A stretch of DNA of 64,000 nucleotides from an uncultured Paraprevotella sp. (lineage in GTDB: Bacteria > Bacteroidota > Bacteroidia > Bacteroidales > Bacteroidaceae), in the NCBI GenBank assembly GCA_944321365.1, contig CALULA010000008.1, positions 1 to 64,000 on the forward strand. Reading direction: 5' to 3'. A program made the translations under genes and the position numbers. Positions within the stretch are counted from its first letter, which is position 1, and every line of letters starts with the position of its first letter. Under the pieces are notes generated by a model, which saw only the letters and a program-made list of their open reading frames with translations, made no database searches and was not told where the DNA came from. This document shows positions 28,089 through 36,910 of the stretch, in pieces.

Positions 28089-28164
28089 AGATTTTCCCAA
28101 GAAAGCCCACGACATATTGCCGGAAAACATTAACTTTATCGGACAAAACAATAATCGGTTTACG

Positions 28165-29574
28165 ATGAAACACATCTTATTATTGTGCGCCGCCTGCCTG
28201 ACCTCAGGCCTGCTCCACGCACAACGCCTCCAAGGCCATTTCGAGGGAAGCCTGCAAACGCCCCAGGGCGACCTGCCCATCCTGTTCCACTTCGGGCAAC
28301 ACGGCGACACACCAACCAATACCATGGACAGCCCGGCGCAGGGCGCTTACGGCATTCCCGTGCAACGCGTGCACTATGGCAGCGACGGGAAACTGACCAT
28401 CGAAATGCCGCAAATCCGGTTTCGTTATGACGGCGTGATCCGCAACGACTCACTCATCGAGGGAACGGTGACGCAGGCCGGACAGTCGCTCCCCCTCAAC
28501 CTGAAACGCATCGCGGGGAAAGTAGCCGCAGCATCCAGACCGGGCACGCCTCAGCCGCCGTTCCCTTATCGTGAGGAGGAAGTCAGCATCACCGCCGCCG
28601 ACAGCATCCGGCTGGCCGGCACACTGGTCCTGCCCGAAGGAGAAGGCCCCTTCCCCGCCATAGTGCTCATCACCGGCAGCGGCGCACAGAACCGGGACGA
28701 AGAGATGTGGAACTACCGCCCGTTCTTCATGATCGCCGACGCCCTGGCCCGGCAGGGCTTCGCCACGCTCCGCATGGACGACCGCGGGACGGGACGTTCC
28801 GGAGGACGTCATGCCACCACCACCCTGCAGACGGCTGCCGATGACGCCGGACGCGCGCTGGACTACCTCCGCAGCCGCCGGGAAATCGACACCGCACGCA
28901 TCGGTCTGGCCGGACACAGCATGGGCGGCACCATAGCCTTCCGCATCGCCGCCCGCCGTCCGCAGGACGTGGCCTGCGTCATCTCGCTGGCCGGAGCCGC
29001 CACGCCCGGAAAGGAAATGATGAAGACCCAATGCCGGAAAGCCCTTCTCTCCCTGCTGCCCGCTGAAAAAGCCACCCGACTGGCGGGGCTGTACGACCGG
29101 CTCTACGACACCATGGCCTCCTCCCTGCCGCTGGACTCCATAAGGGAAAGAAGCCTCCCCGTCATGACGGACATCTGGAAAGACCTCGGCATGTTCGCAG
29201 AAGCGCTCCACGACAGCCTGCCGGAAAAGACACGGGCGGGCAATGCACGCCAGCTCATACGGCAAACCCTCAGCGCAGAGACTGTCAGCATCGTGCAATA
29301 TGACCCGTCGGACGACCTGCACCGGGTGGTGTGCCCGATATGGGCCGCCGGAGGCGACAAGGACCTGCAGGTCATCACTGCGGACAACCTGCAGGCCATC
29401 CGCACACTGACGCAAGGCAACCCGCACGTCACCACCCGCACCTATCCAGGCCTGAACCACCTGTTTCTGCCGTCACAGACCGGACTCCCCACGGAATATC
29501 CCACGCTGAAAGGCAACTTCAGCCCGCAAGTGCTGCAGGACATGACCGAATGGCTCAGACAGACACTCCTGTGA
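28165..29574 (+). CDS. Exported alpha/beta hydrolase
   Basis: About 469 residues. The SpI signal peptide MKHILLLCAACLTSGLLHAQ fixes the start at 28165 rather than the longer 28117. An N-terminal beta-rich domain of about 110 residues precedes an alpha/beta hydrolase fold. Oxyanion and nucleophile elements are ITGSGAQNRDEEM, RMDDRGTGRSGG and GHSMGGTIAF with the nucleophile Ser; the acid is probably Asp in AAGGDKDLQ and the base His in LNHLFLPS. Related to exported esterases and S9-like peptidases of Bacteroidota; the substrate is unknown. It is transcribed divergently from the Crp/Fnr gene and ends at a bidirectional hairpin. Confidence 0.85.
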   Translation: MKHILLLCAACLTSGLLHAQRLQGHFEGSLQTPQGDLPILFHFGQHGDTPTNTMDSPAQGAYGIPVQRVHYGSDGKLTIEMPQIRFRYDGVIRNDSLIEGTVTQAGQSLPLNLKRIAGKVAAASRPGTPQPPFPYREEEVSITAADSIRLAGTLVLPEGEGPFPAIVLITGSGAQNRDEEMWNYRPFFMIADALARQGFATLRMDDRGTGRSGGRHATTTLQTAADDAGRALDYLRSRREIDTARIGLAGHSMGGTIAFRIAARRPQDVACVISLAGAATPGKEMMKTQCRKALLSLLPAEKATRLAGLYDRLYDTMASSLPLDSIRERSLPVMTDIWKDLGMFAEALHDSLPEKTRAGNARQLIRQTLSAETVSIVQYDPSDDLHRVVCPIWAAGGDKDLQVITADNLQAIRTLTQGNPHVTTRTYPGLNHLFLPSQTGLPTEYPTLKGNFSPQVLQDMTEWLRQTLL

Positions 29575-29590
29575 CGTCACATCCGACAAA

Positions 29591-29628
29591 AGGCGAGCCG
29601 CCTGCAACCTTCTGCAAGCGGCTCGCCT
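29591..29628. terminator. Bidirectional hairpin between convergent genes
   Basis: Perfect 11-bp arms AGGCGAGCCGC / GCGGCTCGCCT at 29591-29601 and 29618-29628, between the hydrolase stop and the PorT-like gene stop. T-tracts are weak on both sides. Confidence 0.65.
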
Positions 29629-29654
29629 CATCCACTGAAATATAATATCTTCTC

Positions 29655-30269
29655 TTAAAAGAAATAAGCCAGACGGACCTGCCACGTGTTATTCTTCACG
29701 TCGAAAGTCTTTATAGCCTCTCCTACATTATCAATCTGGCCGGTAGCCCCCATGGCGATGTTGTAGGTGAATCCCAGCTGCAGATGGCTGAGCAGAATCA
29801 CACCCGCACCCACATTCCAGCTGAAGGTGGAACGCTCCAAGCTGCCGTAGCTCTCGCCGTCCCACGTGAGGTTACGGCTGCCAAGATACCAGTTATACTG
29901 CGGACCCGTAGCGATATAGAGGCCTGCCAGACTACTGAAACCGAAATTATAACGCAGGTTGATGGGGATTTCCAGATAGGGCAGAGACTTGTTGGGAGAA
30001 CTTTCGCCCTCAGCCTCCAGCTTCATATACTTCTGAGAGTAAAGAATGGCTCCGTCCAGTCCCAGACCAATCACAGGCATCACAAACTGAGCCTTCGGAC
30101 CGACGAACCATCCCGTGCGGTTGGACGAATCGAACAGATTGCCGTCACCCTTGACACTTACCTTACTTAAATTCACACCTGCCTCCAGTCCCCACTTGAA
30201 CTGTGCATTGGCCGGTGCCGCCCAAAGGAACGCCACCAGACACGCTAATACTACACCTATTTTCTTCAT
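29655..30269 (-). CDS. PorT-like outer-membrane beta-barrel protein
   Basis: A 204-residue exported protein with signal peptide MKKIGVVLACLVAFLWAAPANA and a single small barrel: repeated strands such as WGLEAGVNLSKV, GWFVGPKAQFVMP, LEIPINLRYNF and WQVRLAYFF, ending in Phe as barrels do. This is the PorT/OmpW-like 'outer membrane protein beta-barrel' family of Bacteroidota. True PorT takes part in type IX secretion, and the T9SS operon lies just upstream, but small barrels of this kind are numerous, so the link is only suggestive. It has its own promoter and is not in the gld operon. Confidence 0.82.
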   Translation of the reverse strand: MKKIGVVLACLVAFLWAAPANAQFKWGLEAGVNLSKVSVKGDGNLFDSSNRTGWFVGPKAQFVMPVIGLGLDGAILYSQKYMKLEAEGESSPNKSLPYLEIPINLRYNFGFSSLAGLYIATGPQYNWYLGSRNLTWDGESYGSLERSTFSWNVGAGVILLSHLQLGFTYNIAMGATGQIDNVGEAIKTFDVKNNTWQVRLAYFF

Positions 30270-30299
30270 AGAAGTTCTTTCTTTTTGTTTTTACGCAGA

Positions 30300-30330
30300 C
30301 AAAGATAATAACAGTTTGCCGTACTTTCAA
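30300..30330 (-). promoter_or_regulatory. Promoter for the PorT-like gene
   Basis: Minus strand -7 element TATCTTTG at 30307-30300 and TTG at 30330-30328, spacer 20 bp. Array 3 begins 6 bp upstream of it. Confidence 0.65.
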
Positions 30331-30335
30331 CTTTT

Positions 30336-30423
30336 CCCGCAAAGATTCTTCCGGTCTTGCGCAAAAAGTCCTGCGTTCTTGCGCAAAAAAGTATCGGCTT
30401 TTCCGCATCATCTCCGCTGACGG
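30336..30423. repeat. 22-bp phased array 3 (4 units) at the gldN 3' end
   Basis: Cores at 30336 (CCCGCA), 30358 (TGCGCA), 30380 (TGCGCA) and 30402 (TCCGCA), spaced exactly 22 bp. The last unit overlaps the final codons of gldN (stop codon 30408-30410), so the register continues into coding sequence. Confidence 0.75.
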
Positions 30424-31508
30424 CGTACCGTGACGCGCGGTGCGGAAGAGGCAGACCCTGCCGACCTGTCACGACGGCTCTTGGAAACGTTTGTCTTTTC
30501 TGCCTTGTCCTTCTTACGGCTGGCCGACGAACGGCGCGAGTTCCGCGAAGACGCGGCAGATTTCTTTTCGTCCTTCTCTTCGTCAACATCTTCCTTCCCG
30601 GCCTGTGTGGAATCGGCCGCCACGGAATCTGTGCGATGTCCCCACACATGCTGTTCAAAATCAGACAGCTCTTTCTCTATCCTCTTCTGCTCATTGGCCA
30701 TGGCACTGTCCGTCTTGCAGTAATTGGCCAGCACCTTGCCCTGCATGTTGTTCGTCTTATAAATCTTGCCCTCGTAGAGATTCATGGAAAAATAGTCCGC
30801 AGCCGTCATGTTGGTGACGTTGTTGTAGTTGCTGAACATCATGGTGTGACGGGCCAGATACGTACTGATATCATCATACTTCAACCAGAACAACGGATAG
30901 GGCGTAGCCTCGCCGCCGAACTCGTCACCGCGCATCAGCACCGGACAAATGGCCGTCACCTTCGTCCGGAAGGTAGACGTACGCTGATCGAAGTAAGAAC
31001 TTTCCTTTATGTAATAGCGCGAGACCTCGGCCGACGGTATGTCGCTTGCGTTCACTCTCAGGCGTCCGTCTTTCTCTTCATAATAGATATGATGACGCTC
31101 CATCAGCTCTTTCATTTTCACTTTGTTGCTGGCCGCGAACGATTCATTGCCATCCAGCTTGTATTCATAGGCCGTAATCTTTCCGGTCAGGAGCAGATCG
31201 AACAAATAAGTGAACAGATTAATCTGCCCGGCCGACGGCTCCACGGGATGATACAGCGGCGCATTCTTGTCGATTGTCAGGTCTAACTGCCTGTACACAT
31301 CGCGGCGCCATACCACATCTTCCGGCATCTCCATCGCTGCCGGGAACTGCAGGCTGGCACGGTCTACGGTTTTCTCAGCCTTCTCGTCGGCCGCCTTTAC
31401 CCTGCGACGCGCGGGCTGGGCCACACTCTGCAGGCACAAGACGCCTCCCAACAAGACAAACAACAGGCGTTTCATCATTATACTATTATTTTTATTCTGA
31501 TTCTTCAT
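30408..31508 (-). CDS. gldN: Type IX secretion protein GldN/PorN
   Basis: A 366-residue exported protein; the hydrophobic signal is MMKRLLFVLLGGVLCLQSVA, cleaved near VAQ. The body (about 50-290) has the GldN family pattern: VVWRRDVYRQLDL, PLYHPVEPSAG, LFTYLFDLLLTGKITAYEY and MTAADYFSMNLYEGKIYKT. GldN/PorN forms periplasmic rings with GldK under the outer membrane. Unusual here is a tail of about 75 residues, very rich in Ser, Arg and Lys (SRNSRRSSASRKKDK), beyond the conserved body. Starts at 31478 or 31475 are possible. It is the last gene of the porP-gldKLMN run, 15 bp after gldM. Confidence 0.92.
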   Translation of the reverse strand: MKNQNKNNSIMMKRLLFVLLGGVLCLQSVAQPARRRVKAADEKAEKTVDRASLQFPAAMEMPEDVVWRRDVYRQLDLTIDKNAPLYHPVEPSAGQINLFTYLFDLLLTGKITAYEYKLDGNESFAASNKVKMKELMERHHIYYEEKDGRLRVNASDIPSAEVSRYYIKESSYFDQRTSTFRTKVTAICPVLMRGDEFGGEATPYPLFWLKYDDISTYLARHTMMFSNYNNVTNMTAADYFSMNLYEGKIYKTNNMQGKVLANYCKTDSAMANEQKRIEKELSDFEQHVWGHRTDSVAADSTQAGKEDVDEEKDEKKSAASSRNSRRSSASRKKDKAEKTNVSKSRRDRSAGSASSAPRVTVRRQRR

Positions 31509-31523
31509 GTCTTTATCCCTTCA

Positions 31524-33086
31524 TTAGTTGATAATCACTTCCATAGAACCGTCAAGCGTCCGCTCTATTCCATCCGGCCCCACAGCCCTTATCCGGGAAA
31601 TATAGAACCGCTTTCCACGCCCCAAAGAGCGGAACATGATGCGCTGCTGTTCCGTAAAATCGGCACTGTTCGACACTGCCGGAACGGCATTTCCCATATT
31701 ATCAAAGAATACGGTCTCGAAGCCTTGCACGCGGAATGTGATGTTCAGCAAACCGTCGTCTATGGCAGCTCCGATACCCTTCGTACTCATCAGAATCTGT
31801 TTGGACAAACGACCGCCACGGAAACGGTCTGCACCGCCCTCAGCCGCATACTCGATGAAAGCAGTCGGATCGGGCAGCTTACGCACCCTGAACGTGTATT
31901 GCCCCATCTGATGCATACGGCCTTCCGTATTGGCGCTCACCGTAATCACAGCATCTTTACCTACCTCTGTGGGACGGGCAATATATTTTCCGGCACCTGT
32001 GGGCTGCAAGACTCCGCCGCTCATGGAAGCCACGACCCGGTTGGCCGGCACTCCGGGAATGGACACGCTTATGGGGTTCTCATAGCCCGCGTACAGCACA
32101 TTCATCAGGTCTGCCGAAACCGTAGCCGAAGGGGCCACCACCGTATAGGGTTGTTCAAAATCACGGCGCACCATCTGGCCCCGTCCGTCCATCATCTCTA
32201 TATAACCCTTCAGCGTAAAGTCGCCGGTCGAGTTGCATACGGCCTCATACATTCCGTCGGGAGAGTCCAGCCGCTTTCCGCCCACGTAGATGACCGGCCG
32301 CTTTGTCGTATCTACGGCAGCCATGATAATCTGCGCACTCAGCCTGCCGCCCTGCACCACCGTACGCGAATTTGGTATCACATAAGCATTAAGTTCGTTC
32401 ACACGCAGATCCTTTATGTCTATATTTGACATCAGGGAATGCAGCACTTCGCCCTCGGCATAGCGCACATCGCTCTGCAGTTTCGACAACAAGGTCACCG
32501 CAGCAGCCACAGGCATGTTTTCAAACATGTACTCCTGCCAGTTCTTTCCTATAGACCGGAACCTGTTCGGCACCTGTGTGCTCAGGTTGTCTGCGATGAT
32601 TTTCTTTTGCGCTTCATCTTCCACCATACCGACAATCTGGTCACGGAAACTGTTAATGGCATCGTACAAGCGTTTGCCCTCACCCCGGCGCGGTGCCAGC
32701 ATGACCGTAGAGGCAGCCTCCAGGTCCTCCTTGTTCTGAATGTCTTTCACGTCGCCGTCTTCTCCGTCGGCCTGTTTAACGATACGCACTTTCAGCGTTT
32801 CCGCATAATTATACAAGGAATCGGAAATGCCTTTCACATAACGGGCCTTCTCAAACCACGCCTTCACCTTGGCCGGATTGGCTTCCATCTGACTCTGCAA
32901 ATCGTCATACAACGCCTTGTTGGCAGCCGAGGCATTTGCCGTCGTGCGCAAAAGGCTTTCCTCCACCAGCGAAAAGCCATTCAGCACATCAGAAGACACA
33001 TTCAGGGCCAGCATAGCCATCAACACCACATACATGAGGTTGATCATCTTCTGACGTGGAGACATTCTATTGTGCTGAGATGCCAT
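31524..33086 (-). CDS. gldM: Type IX secretion/gliding motor protein GldM/PorM
   Basis: A 520-residue inner-membrane protein with one N-terminal helix and a long periplasmic region. The start MASQHNRMSPRQKMINLMYV carries the conserved Arg (Arg11 here, equivalent to Arg9 of F. johnsoniae GldM) that pairs with the GldL Glu in the proton-driven motor. The periplasmic part contains an initial helical domain followed by immunoglobulin-like beta domains (for example NAYVIPNSRTVVQGGRLSAQ and KYIARPTEVGKDAVITVSAN). It couples proton flow to the outer-membrane GldK/N rings. It lies 26 bp after gldL and 15 bp before gldN. Confidence 0.95.
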   Translation of the reverse strand: MASQHNRMSPRQKMINLMYVVLMAMLALNVSSDVLNGFSLVEESLLRTTANASAANKALYDDLQSQMEANPAKVKAWFEKARYVKGISDSLYNYAETLKVRIVKQADGEDGDVKDIQNKEDLEAASTVMLAPRRGEGKRLYDAINSFRDQIVGMVEDEAQKKIIADNLSTQVPNRFRSIGKNWQEYMFENMPVAAAVTLLSKLQSDVRYAEGEVLHSLMSNIDIKDLRVNELNAYVIPNSRTVVQGGRLSAQIIMAAVDTTKRPVIYVGGKRLDSPDGMYEAVCNSTGDFTLKGYIEMMDGRGQMVRRDFEQPYTVVAPSATVSADLMNVLYAGYENPISVSIPGVPANRVVASMSGGVLQPTGAGKYIARPTEVGKDAVITVSANTEGRMHQMGQYTFRVRKLPDPTAFIEYAAEGGADRFRGGRLSKQILMSTKGIGAAIDDGLLNITFRVQGFETVFFDNMGNAVPAVSNSADFTEQQRIMFRSLGRGKRFYISRIRAVGPDGIERTLDGSMEVIIN

Positions 33087-33112
33087 TTTCTACTCCTTTA
33101 TTAATCATTCGT

Positions 33113-34048
33113 TTACTCCATTGCAGCACCACCGGGCGTATGCTTCATGTTTACGGTAAGTGCTTCTATCATTCGCTTGTAGATAGCATTCAGATCTTCT
33201 ATCTGACGCGCCATCCTGCGCGTCTGTTCGTTAATCTGATCAATCGTACCTACTTGTGTACTGATGCTCTTCAACTGCATCTCATATATCGTATTGATGC
33301 CGGTCAGCGTCCGGTTCAGGTTTTCCATCTCCTTAGAGTCGCGCGTCATGCTTTCAGCCTGCTCCGACACGCGCGAAAGGGTTTCGGTCAGCACTTTCAA
33401 CTCTTCCACATAGGCCTCGGCTGCTTCTTTCATCTCTGGCGCACAAGCCTCGCGGGCCGCTTCCAGGAACTCCTTGTTGGAAGCATTCACCATGTCCACC
33501 AGTGCCTGCATATCGAATGGTTGCGACGGTGTCACCGGCGCAGCAGCCGAAGATGGCGTCACCGGTGCGGACGCCGAAGCAGCCGAAGCAACTCCCAACA
33601 TGACTTCTTCACCCTGCGCAGAAGAAGAGCTACCACCGTTCAAATTGCCAATCACAACCGTTCCCATTGCCGGCATCTGTTGCCCGGCTGTCTGCACATG
33701 AGGAACTGACGCCCCGTCTGTGGCCAACTGTCCTTCTTCTTGACCGCTCTCTTTTTCCTCTTCATCGGCCCATTCTTCCTCTTCTTCCACCAGACGTTCC
33801 ATCTCTTCTTCCTGACGTTTCAAGGCGGCAGGACGGTCGAAACCGGAAATAAAAAAGACCAATACTTCCGTTCCCATACCGATGAACAACATCGCATTTG
33901 CTCCGGGAATATGCGTCAGCTTGAACAACGCACCCAGAATGACCACCGCCGCACCCCAGCTATAAGCGTAATTCAAAAAGGTCTGTCCCGCGATAGATTC
34001 TATCCAATTCTGTATATGAATGATGATATTCTTACTGTTCTTTGCCAT
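33113..34048 (-). CDS. gldL: Type IX secretion/gliding motor protein GldL/PorL
   Basis: A 311-residue inner-membrane protein with two N-terminal helices (about 24-42 and 50-70) and a long cytoplasmic tail. Glu61 in GMGTEVLVFF is the conserved membrane glutamate of the proton channel. The tail has an acidic stretch, an Ala/Ser/Pro-rich linker (ASASAPVTPSSAAAPV), and then a helical coiled-coil region to the C-terminus. The linker is longer and more repetitive than usual. With GldM it forms the rotary motor that powers T9SS. 13 bp after gldK. Confidence 0.95.
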   Translation of the reverse strand: MAKNSKNIIIHIQNWIESIAGQTFLNYAYSWGAAVVILGALFKLTHIPGANAMLFIGMGTEVLVFFISGFDRPAALKRQEEEMERLVEEEEEWADEEEKESGQEEGQLATDGASVPHVQTAGQQMPAMGTVVIGNLNGGSSSSAQGEEVMLGVASAASASAPVTPSSAAAPVTPSQPFDMQALVDMVNASNKEFLEAAREACAPEMKEAAEAYVEELKVLTETLSRVSEQAESMTRDSKEMENLNRTLTGINTIYEMQLKSISTQVGTIDQINEQTRRMARQIEDLNAIYKRMIEALTVNMKHTPGGAAME

Positions 34049-34061
34049 AATCTATACTTTT

Positions 34062-35498
34062 TTATTTTCGTTTATTGGTCGTGCCGGACACAGAACGCAC
34101 ACACCGGAAGCCGATATACGAACGCGGCTGATTCTGATATTCATACGATCTCCACACCGAACGTATGAGAGATTCCGGATCTTTCCACGAGCCTCCCCTG
34201 ACGGATTTCTTCTTCAGACGGTATGGATCCTCTTTTGCTGCATTATATTTCAACTCCGGATTCAAGTCACTCATGCCGTCCACTCCGGACTCCGTATAAA
34301 CCGTACTGGTCCACTCCGCCACATTTCCGGCCATGTCGAACAAGCCATTGGAATTGGCAGAATAAGTTCCACACTTTGACGTTATCAGACTTCCGTCCTC
34401 CGTATAGTCGCCGCGGTCGGGTTTGAAGTTCGCGAAATAGCACTCTTTCTCGTTTTTCACGTCTGCAGTTTCCCACGGGAACAAATTTCCTTCCGCGCCA
34501 CGTGCGGCAAACTCCCACTCTATCTCTGTAGGCAGACGGTAAGGCTGCACCTGACTGCCGGCCTTTCCAAGTCCACGCTTCAAATACTCCGTGCGCCAAT
34601 GACAGAACGCATTTGCCTGATCCCAAGTCACTCCTACTACAGGATAATCGTCGTAGGCCGGATTGGAAAAGTACTGTATCATGTAGCGCTCGTTCTCGGC
34701 ATTCGGAAAATCATTCACCCAACACGTCGTATCCGGATAAATATTTATGATATAAGTATTCTGAAAGTCATGCAATCCGGACAACGGCCGCGTGATGGTT
34801 TCCCGCACGATCCGCCCTTCATCATCAATATAGGCCGTATCTTTGGAAATCATCACCACCTCATCCGTATTCACTTCATGGTCTGTATTCAGGTCGCGCT
34901 CCTCCGGATTCAGACGATTTCTGCGCAACGCTGCCGCCGTATAATCGAACACTTCATAACGATAATTCATCTGCCGCGCATCCAGCATGCGCACACCCGT
35001 CACGGGATGTGTGACATACACGCTCTCTATCGCCCTCAGCTCATCCTCATTAGGCCGTTTCCACGGAATAGGTTTCTTCCAATTCAGATAAGGCGTCACG
35101 GGATTGCCATATTCGTCTTCCTCTATTTTGTAAGTCTCGTCCCCGGCATAAGCAGGATCGGCAAGCCGTTCGCGGATGATAGAATCCCGAACCCAAAAGA
35201 CAAACTGACGATATTTGGCATTCGACACCTCGTTGGCATCCATCCAGAAACCGTCTACTGAAATATCTCTCGTAGGTATAGCCGTCCCCCATAACGAGTC
35301 GGTTTCCTCCGTACCCACCTTCAACGAACCTCTTTTCACGAGTACCATCCCGTAAGGAGTAGGTTCATTATAAGCCATACCGCTGACACCGGTAACCTCT
35401 CCTCCCGTAGCTGAAGCGGTTGAACGAGGTCCAAGACAAGACCCCAGCACAAAACTGGCCATGCCCCCCAGTATCATCCAAAAAGACTTCACCTTCAT
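34062..35498 (-). CDS. gldK: Type IX secretion lipoprotein GldK/PorK
   Basis: A 478-residue lipoprotein; the signal peptide has lipobox LGSC at about Cys20. The body is a formylglycine-generating-enzyme-like (SUMF1) domain: NEVSNAKYRQFVFWVRD, PVVGVTWDQANAFCHW, YRLPTEIEWEFAARG, DMAGNVAEWTSTVY, SVRGGSWKDPESLIRS and IGFRCVRSV. In T9SS this fold is structural, forming the periplasmic ring with GldN at the outer membrane. Its ATG overlaps the PorP stop as TAATG, indicating coupled translation. Confidence 0.95.
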   Translation of the reverse strand: MKVKSFWMILGGMASFVLGSCLGPRSTASATGGEVTGVSGMAYNEPTPYGMVLVKRGSLKVGTEETDSLWGTAIPTRDISVDGFWMDANEVSNAKYRQFVFWVRDSIIRERLADPAYAGDETYKIEEDEYGNPVTPYLNWKKPIPWKRPNEDELRAIESVYVTHPVTGVRMLDARQMNYRYEVFDYTAAALRRNRLNPEERDLNTDHEVNTDEVVMISKDTAYIDDEGRIVRETITRPLSGLHDFQNTYIINIYPDTTCWVNDFPNAENERYMIQYFSNPAYDDYPVVGVTWDQANAFCHWRTEYLKRGLGKAGSQVQPYRLPTEIEWEFAARGAEGNLFPWETADVKNEKECYFANFKPDRGDYTEDGSLITSKCGTYSANSNGLFDMAGNVAEWTSTVYTESGVDGMSDLNPELKYNAAKEDPYRLKKKSVRGGSWKDPESLIRSVWRSYEYQNQPRSYIGFRCVRSVSGTTNKRK

Positions 35499-36472
35499 TA
35501 TAATATTCTTACACTTTTATGTTTATTTTTTCCTTTCTTGAACAGATTCAGCTCTGTTCTGTAGCCGATAAGAATTTCATGTGTGCCATTCAGCGCTCCG
35601 ATACCAGCTGTATACATTTCATAAGCATATCCTATATTAATGCCATGAAAGTCCAGACCAAAGAGAAGACTCACAGAATTCATCGGACTGTATGAAACGC
35701 CTCCATAAAGCTCATGTTTATTCCCATGATAGGCAATGCGCCCCGTCACATCCGCACGGAATCCTACGGCATCGGAGCGCAACATGGCGGACGTATGTAT
35801 AGTGTATAACGGACTTTTCAGCCGAATATTGTACCCGCCCGTCAAATAATAAGAAGGAGATATACTGAACTCATTCACTTTTTCATCTCCCAAAGTAACC
35901 GTCGGCGACGTACAGTGCATCATGGCAAAGCCCGCATACCATGACTTACCGGCGTACTGCACTCCGAAATTCAGGTCAAAAGCAGCTCCATTGGCCTCGG
36001 AGGTAGGAAACGCCGGGTCGCCGGACTCTCCCAAATCCAGCCCGCTGCCATCAAATGTCTCGCTCAACATGGCCAAGTGAATGCCTCCGCTCAGCCTTCC
36101 GCCCCACAGCGGCTGATGGTAGGCATACTGCAAATAGAACTTCTGATGTTTGAACAAACCGATCTGATCGTTCATAAAACCGACACCGGCACCGTGCTTC
36201 GCACTAATAAAGAACAGCGGCAGATCCACATAAGCCGACATCACCGCCGGAGCATTCTCAAAGCCTGTCATCTGCATGCTGTACGCACCTTGTACGTTCA
36301 ACACTGGGTCTTGCCCTGTCGCGGCTGGATTATAAAAAGAAGTCATGGCCCAGTAATTGACAAAAGACGGGTCGTACTGAGCTTTCAGCCCAACGGGCAT
36401 CAGGCTCACTACCATCCAGAACCATATAATATGTTTTCTTCTCATCACCGTCGTGCGGGCGAATGAATTCAT
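35498..36472 (-). CDS. porP: PorP/SprF-family type IX secretion membrane protein
   Basis: A 324-residue outer-membrane barrel of the PorP/SprF family. A signal region (about 10-32, ending GLKAQ) is followed by the family opening DPSFVNYWAMTSFYNPAATG, barrel strands throughout, and a closing IGYRTELNLFKKGKNKH. It is first in the porP-gldK-gldL-gldM-gldN run, as in Porphyromonas. PorP-type proteins associate with PorK/N or act as partners for particular secreted proteins. The open frame could start slightly downstream at MRRKHIIWFWMVV (36442), which gives a more typical signal peptide. Confidence 0.92.
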   Translation of the reverse strand: MNSFARTTVMRRKHIIWFWMVVSLMPVGLKAQYDPSFVNYWAMTSFYNPAATGQDPVLNVQGAYSMQMTGFENAPAVMSAYVDLPLFFISAKHGAGVGFMNDQIGLFKHQKFYLQYAYHQPLWGGRLSGGIHLAMLSETFDGSGLDLGESGDPAFPTSEANGAAFDLNFGVQYAGKSWYAGFAMMHCTSPTVTLGDEKVNEFSISPSYYLTGGYNIRLKSPLYTIHTSAMLRSDAVGFRADVTGRIAYHGNKHELYGGVSYSPMNSVSLLFGLDFHGINIGYAYEMYTAGIGALNGTHEILIGYRTELNLFKKGKNKHKSVRIL

Positions 36473-36486
36473 CTACTATTAGAAAC

Positions 36487-36517
36487 CATACAAAAGTTTT
36501 TTTATTGTATGCAAACT
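36487..36517 (-). promoter_or_regulatory. Possible promoter/operator for the T9SS operon
   Basis: An AT-rich stretch with CTTTTG resembling a -7 element and a TTTG upstream, flanked by a 7-bp inverted repeat CATACAA / TTGTATG. The -7 match is imperfect (AA for TA). Confidence 0.3.
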
Positions 36518-36542
36518 TTAAAAAATCTCATCATTCAAAAAC

Positions 36543-36576
36543 ATTGGAGCGGATGCGCTCCCGCCCCCGCTCCAAT
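36543..36576 (-). terminator. Terminator after the DUF2795 gene
   Basis: Perfect 10-bp arms ATTGGAGCGG / CCGCTCCAAT, followed on the minus strand by TGTTTTTG. It separates the DUF2795 gene from the T9SS operon. Confidence 0.7.
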
Positions 36577-36615
36577 AAAAACCTTTCATATCTTCCTACA
36601 GAACCTCTGAAGTCA

Positions 36616-36837
36616 TCAATACTCGTCTTCGTTGAACAAGAAATCTTCCTTCGTAGGATAGTCAGGCCAAACGTCTTCTATGGTTTCATATATTTCGCCT
36701 TCATCCTCTATTTCCTGCAGATTCTCGATAACTTCCATAGGTGCGCCCGAACGCATGGCATAGTCAATCAGTTCGTCCTTGGTGGCAGGCCATGGCGCAT
36801 CTTCCAATTTTGAAGCCAATTCCAAAGTCCAATACAT
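36616..36837 (-). CDS. DUF2795 domain protein
   Basis: A 73-residue acidic protein from ATG at 36837 (the longer frame would need a GTG start). Sequence MYWTLELASKLEDAPWPATK then DELIDYAMRSGAPMEVIENL matches the short DUF2795 family common in Bacteroidota. It ends very acidic (DFLFNEDEY). No enzymatic role is known; no signal peptide. Monocistronic, with its own promoter and terminator. Confidence 0.85.
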   Translation of the reverse strand: MYWTLELASKLEDAPWPATKDELIDYAMRSGAPMEVIENLQEIEDEGEIYETIEDVWPDYPTKEDFLFNEDEY

Positions 36838-36880
36838 AGTCACATATATTTATAAGTACTTCACTTTCTTATTTAGTGCG

Positions 36881-36910
36881 CAAAAATAATAATATTTTCA
36901 ATACTATCAA
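36881..36910 (-). promoter_or_regulatory. Promoter for the DUF2795 gene
   Basis: Minus strand -7 element TATTTTTG at 36888-36881 and TTG at 36910-36908, spacer 19 bp. The upstream end falls within the 3' end of the adenosyltransferase gene. An isolated TGCGCA at 36877 lies at the predicted start. Confidence 0.6.

Noticed and set aside
28450..29460. 336-codon frame antisense to the hydrolase
   Set aside because: Shadow of a GC-rich gene with intact signal peptide and GHSMGG motif on the plus strand.
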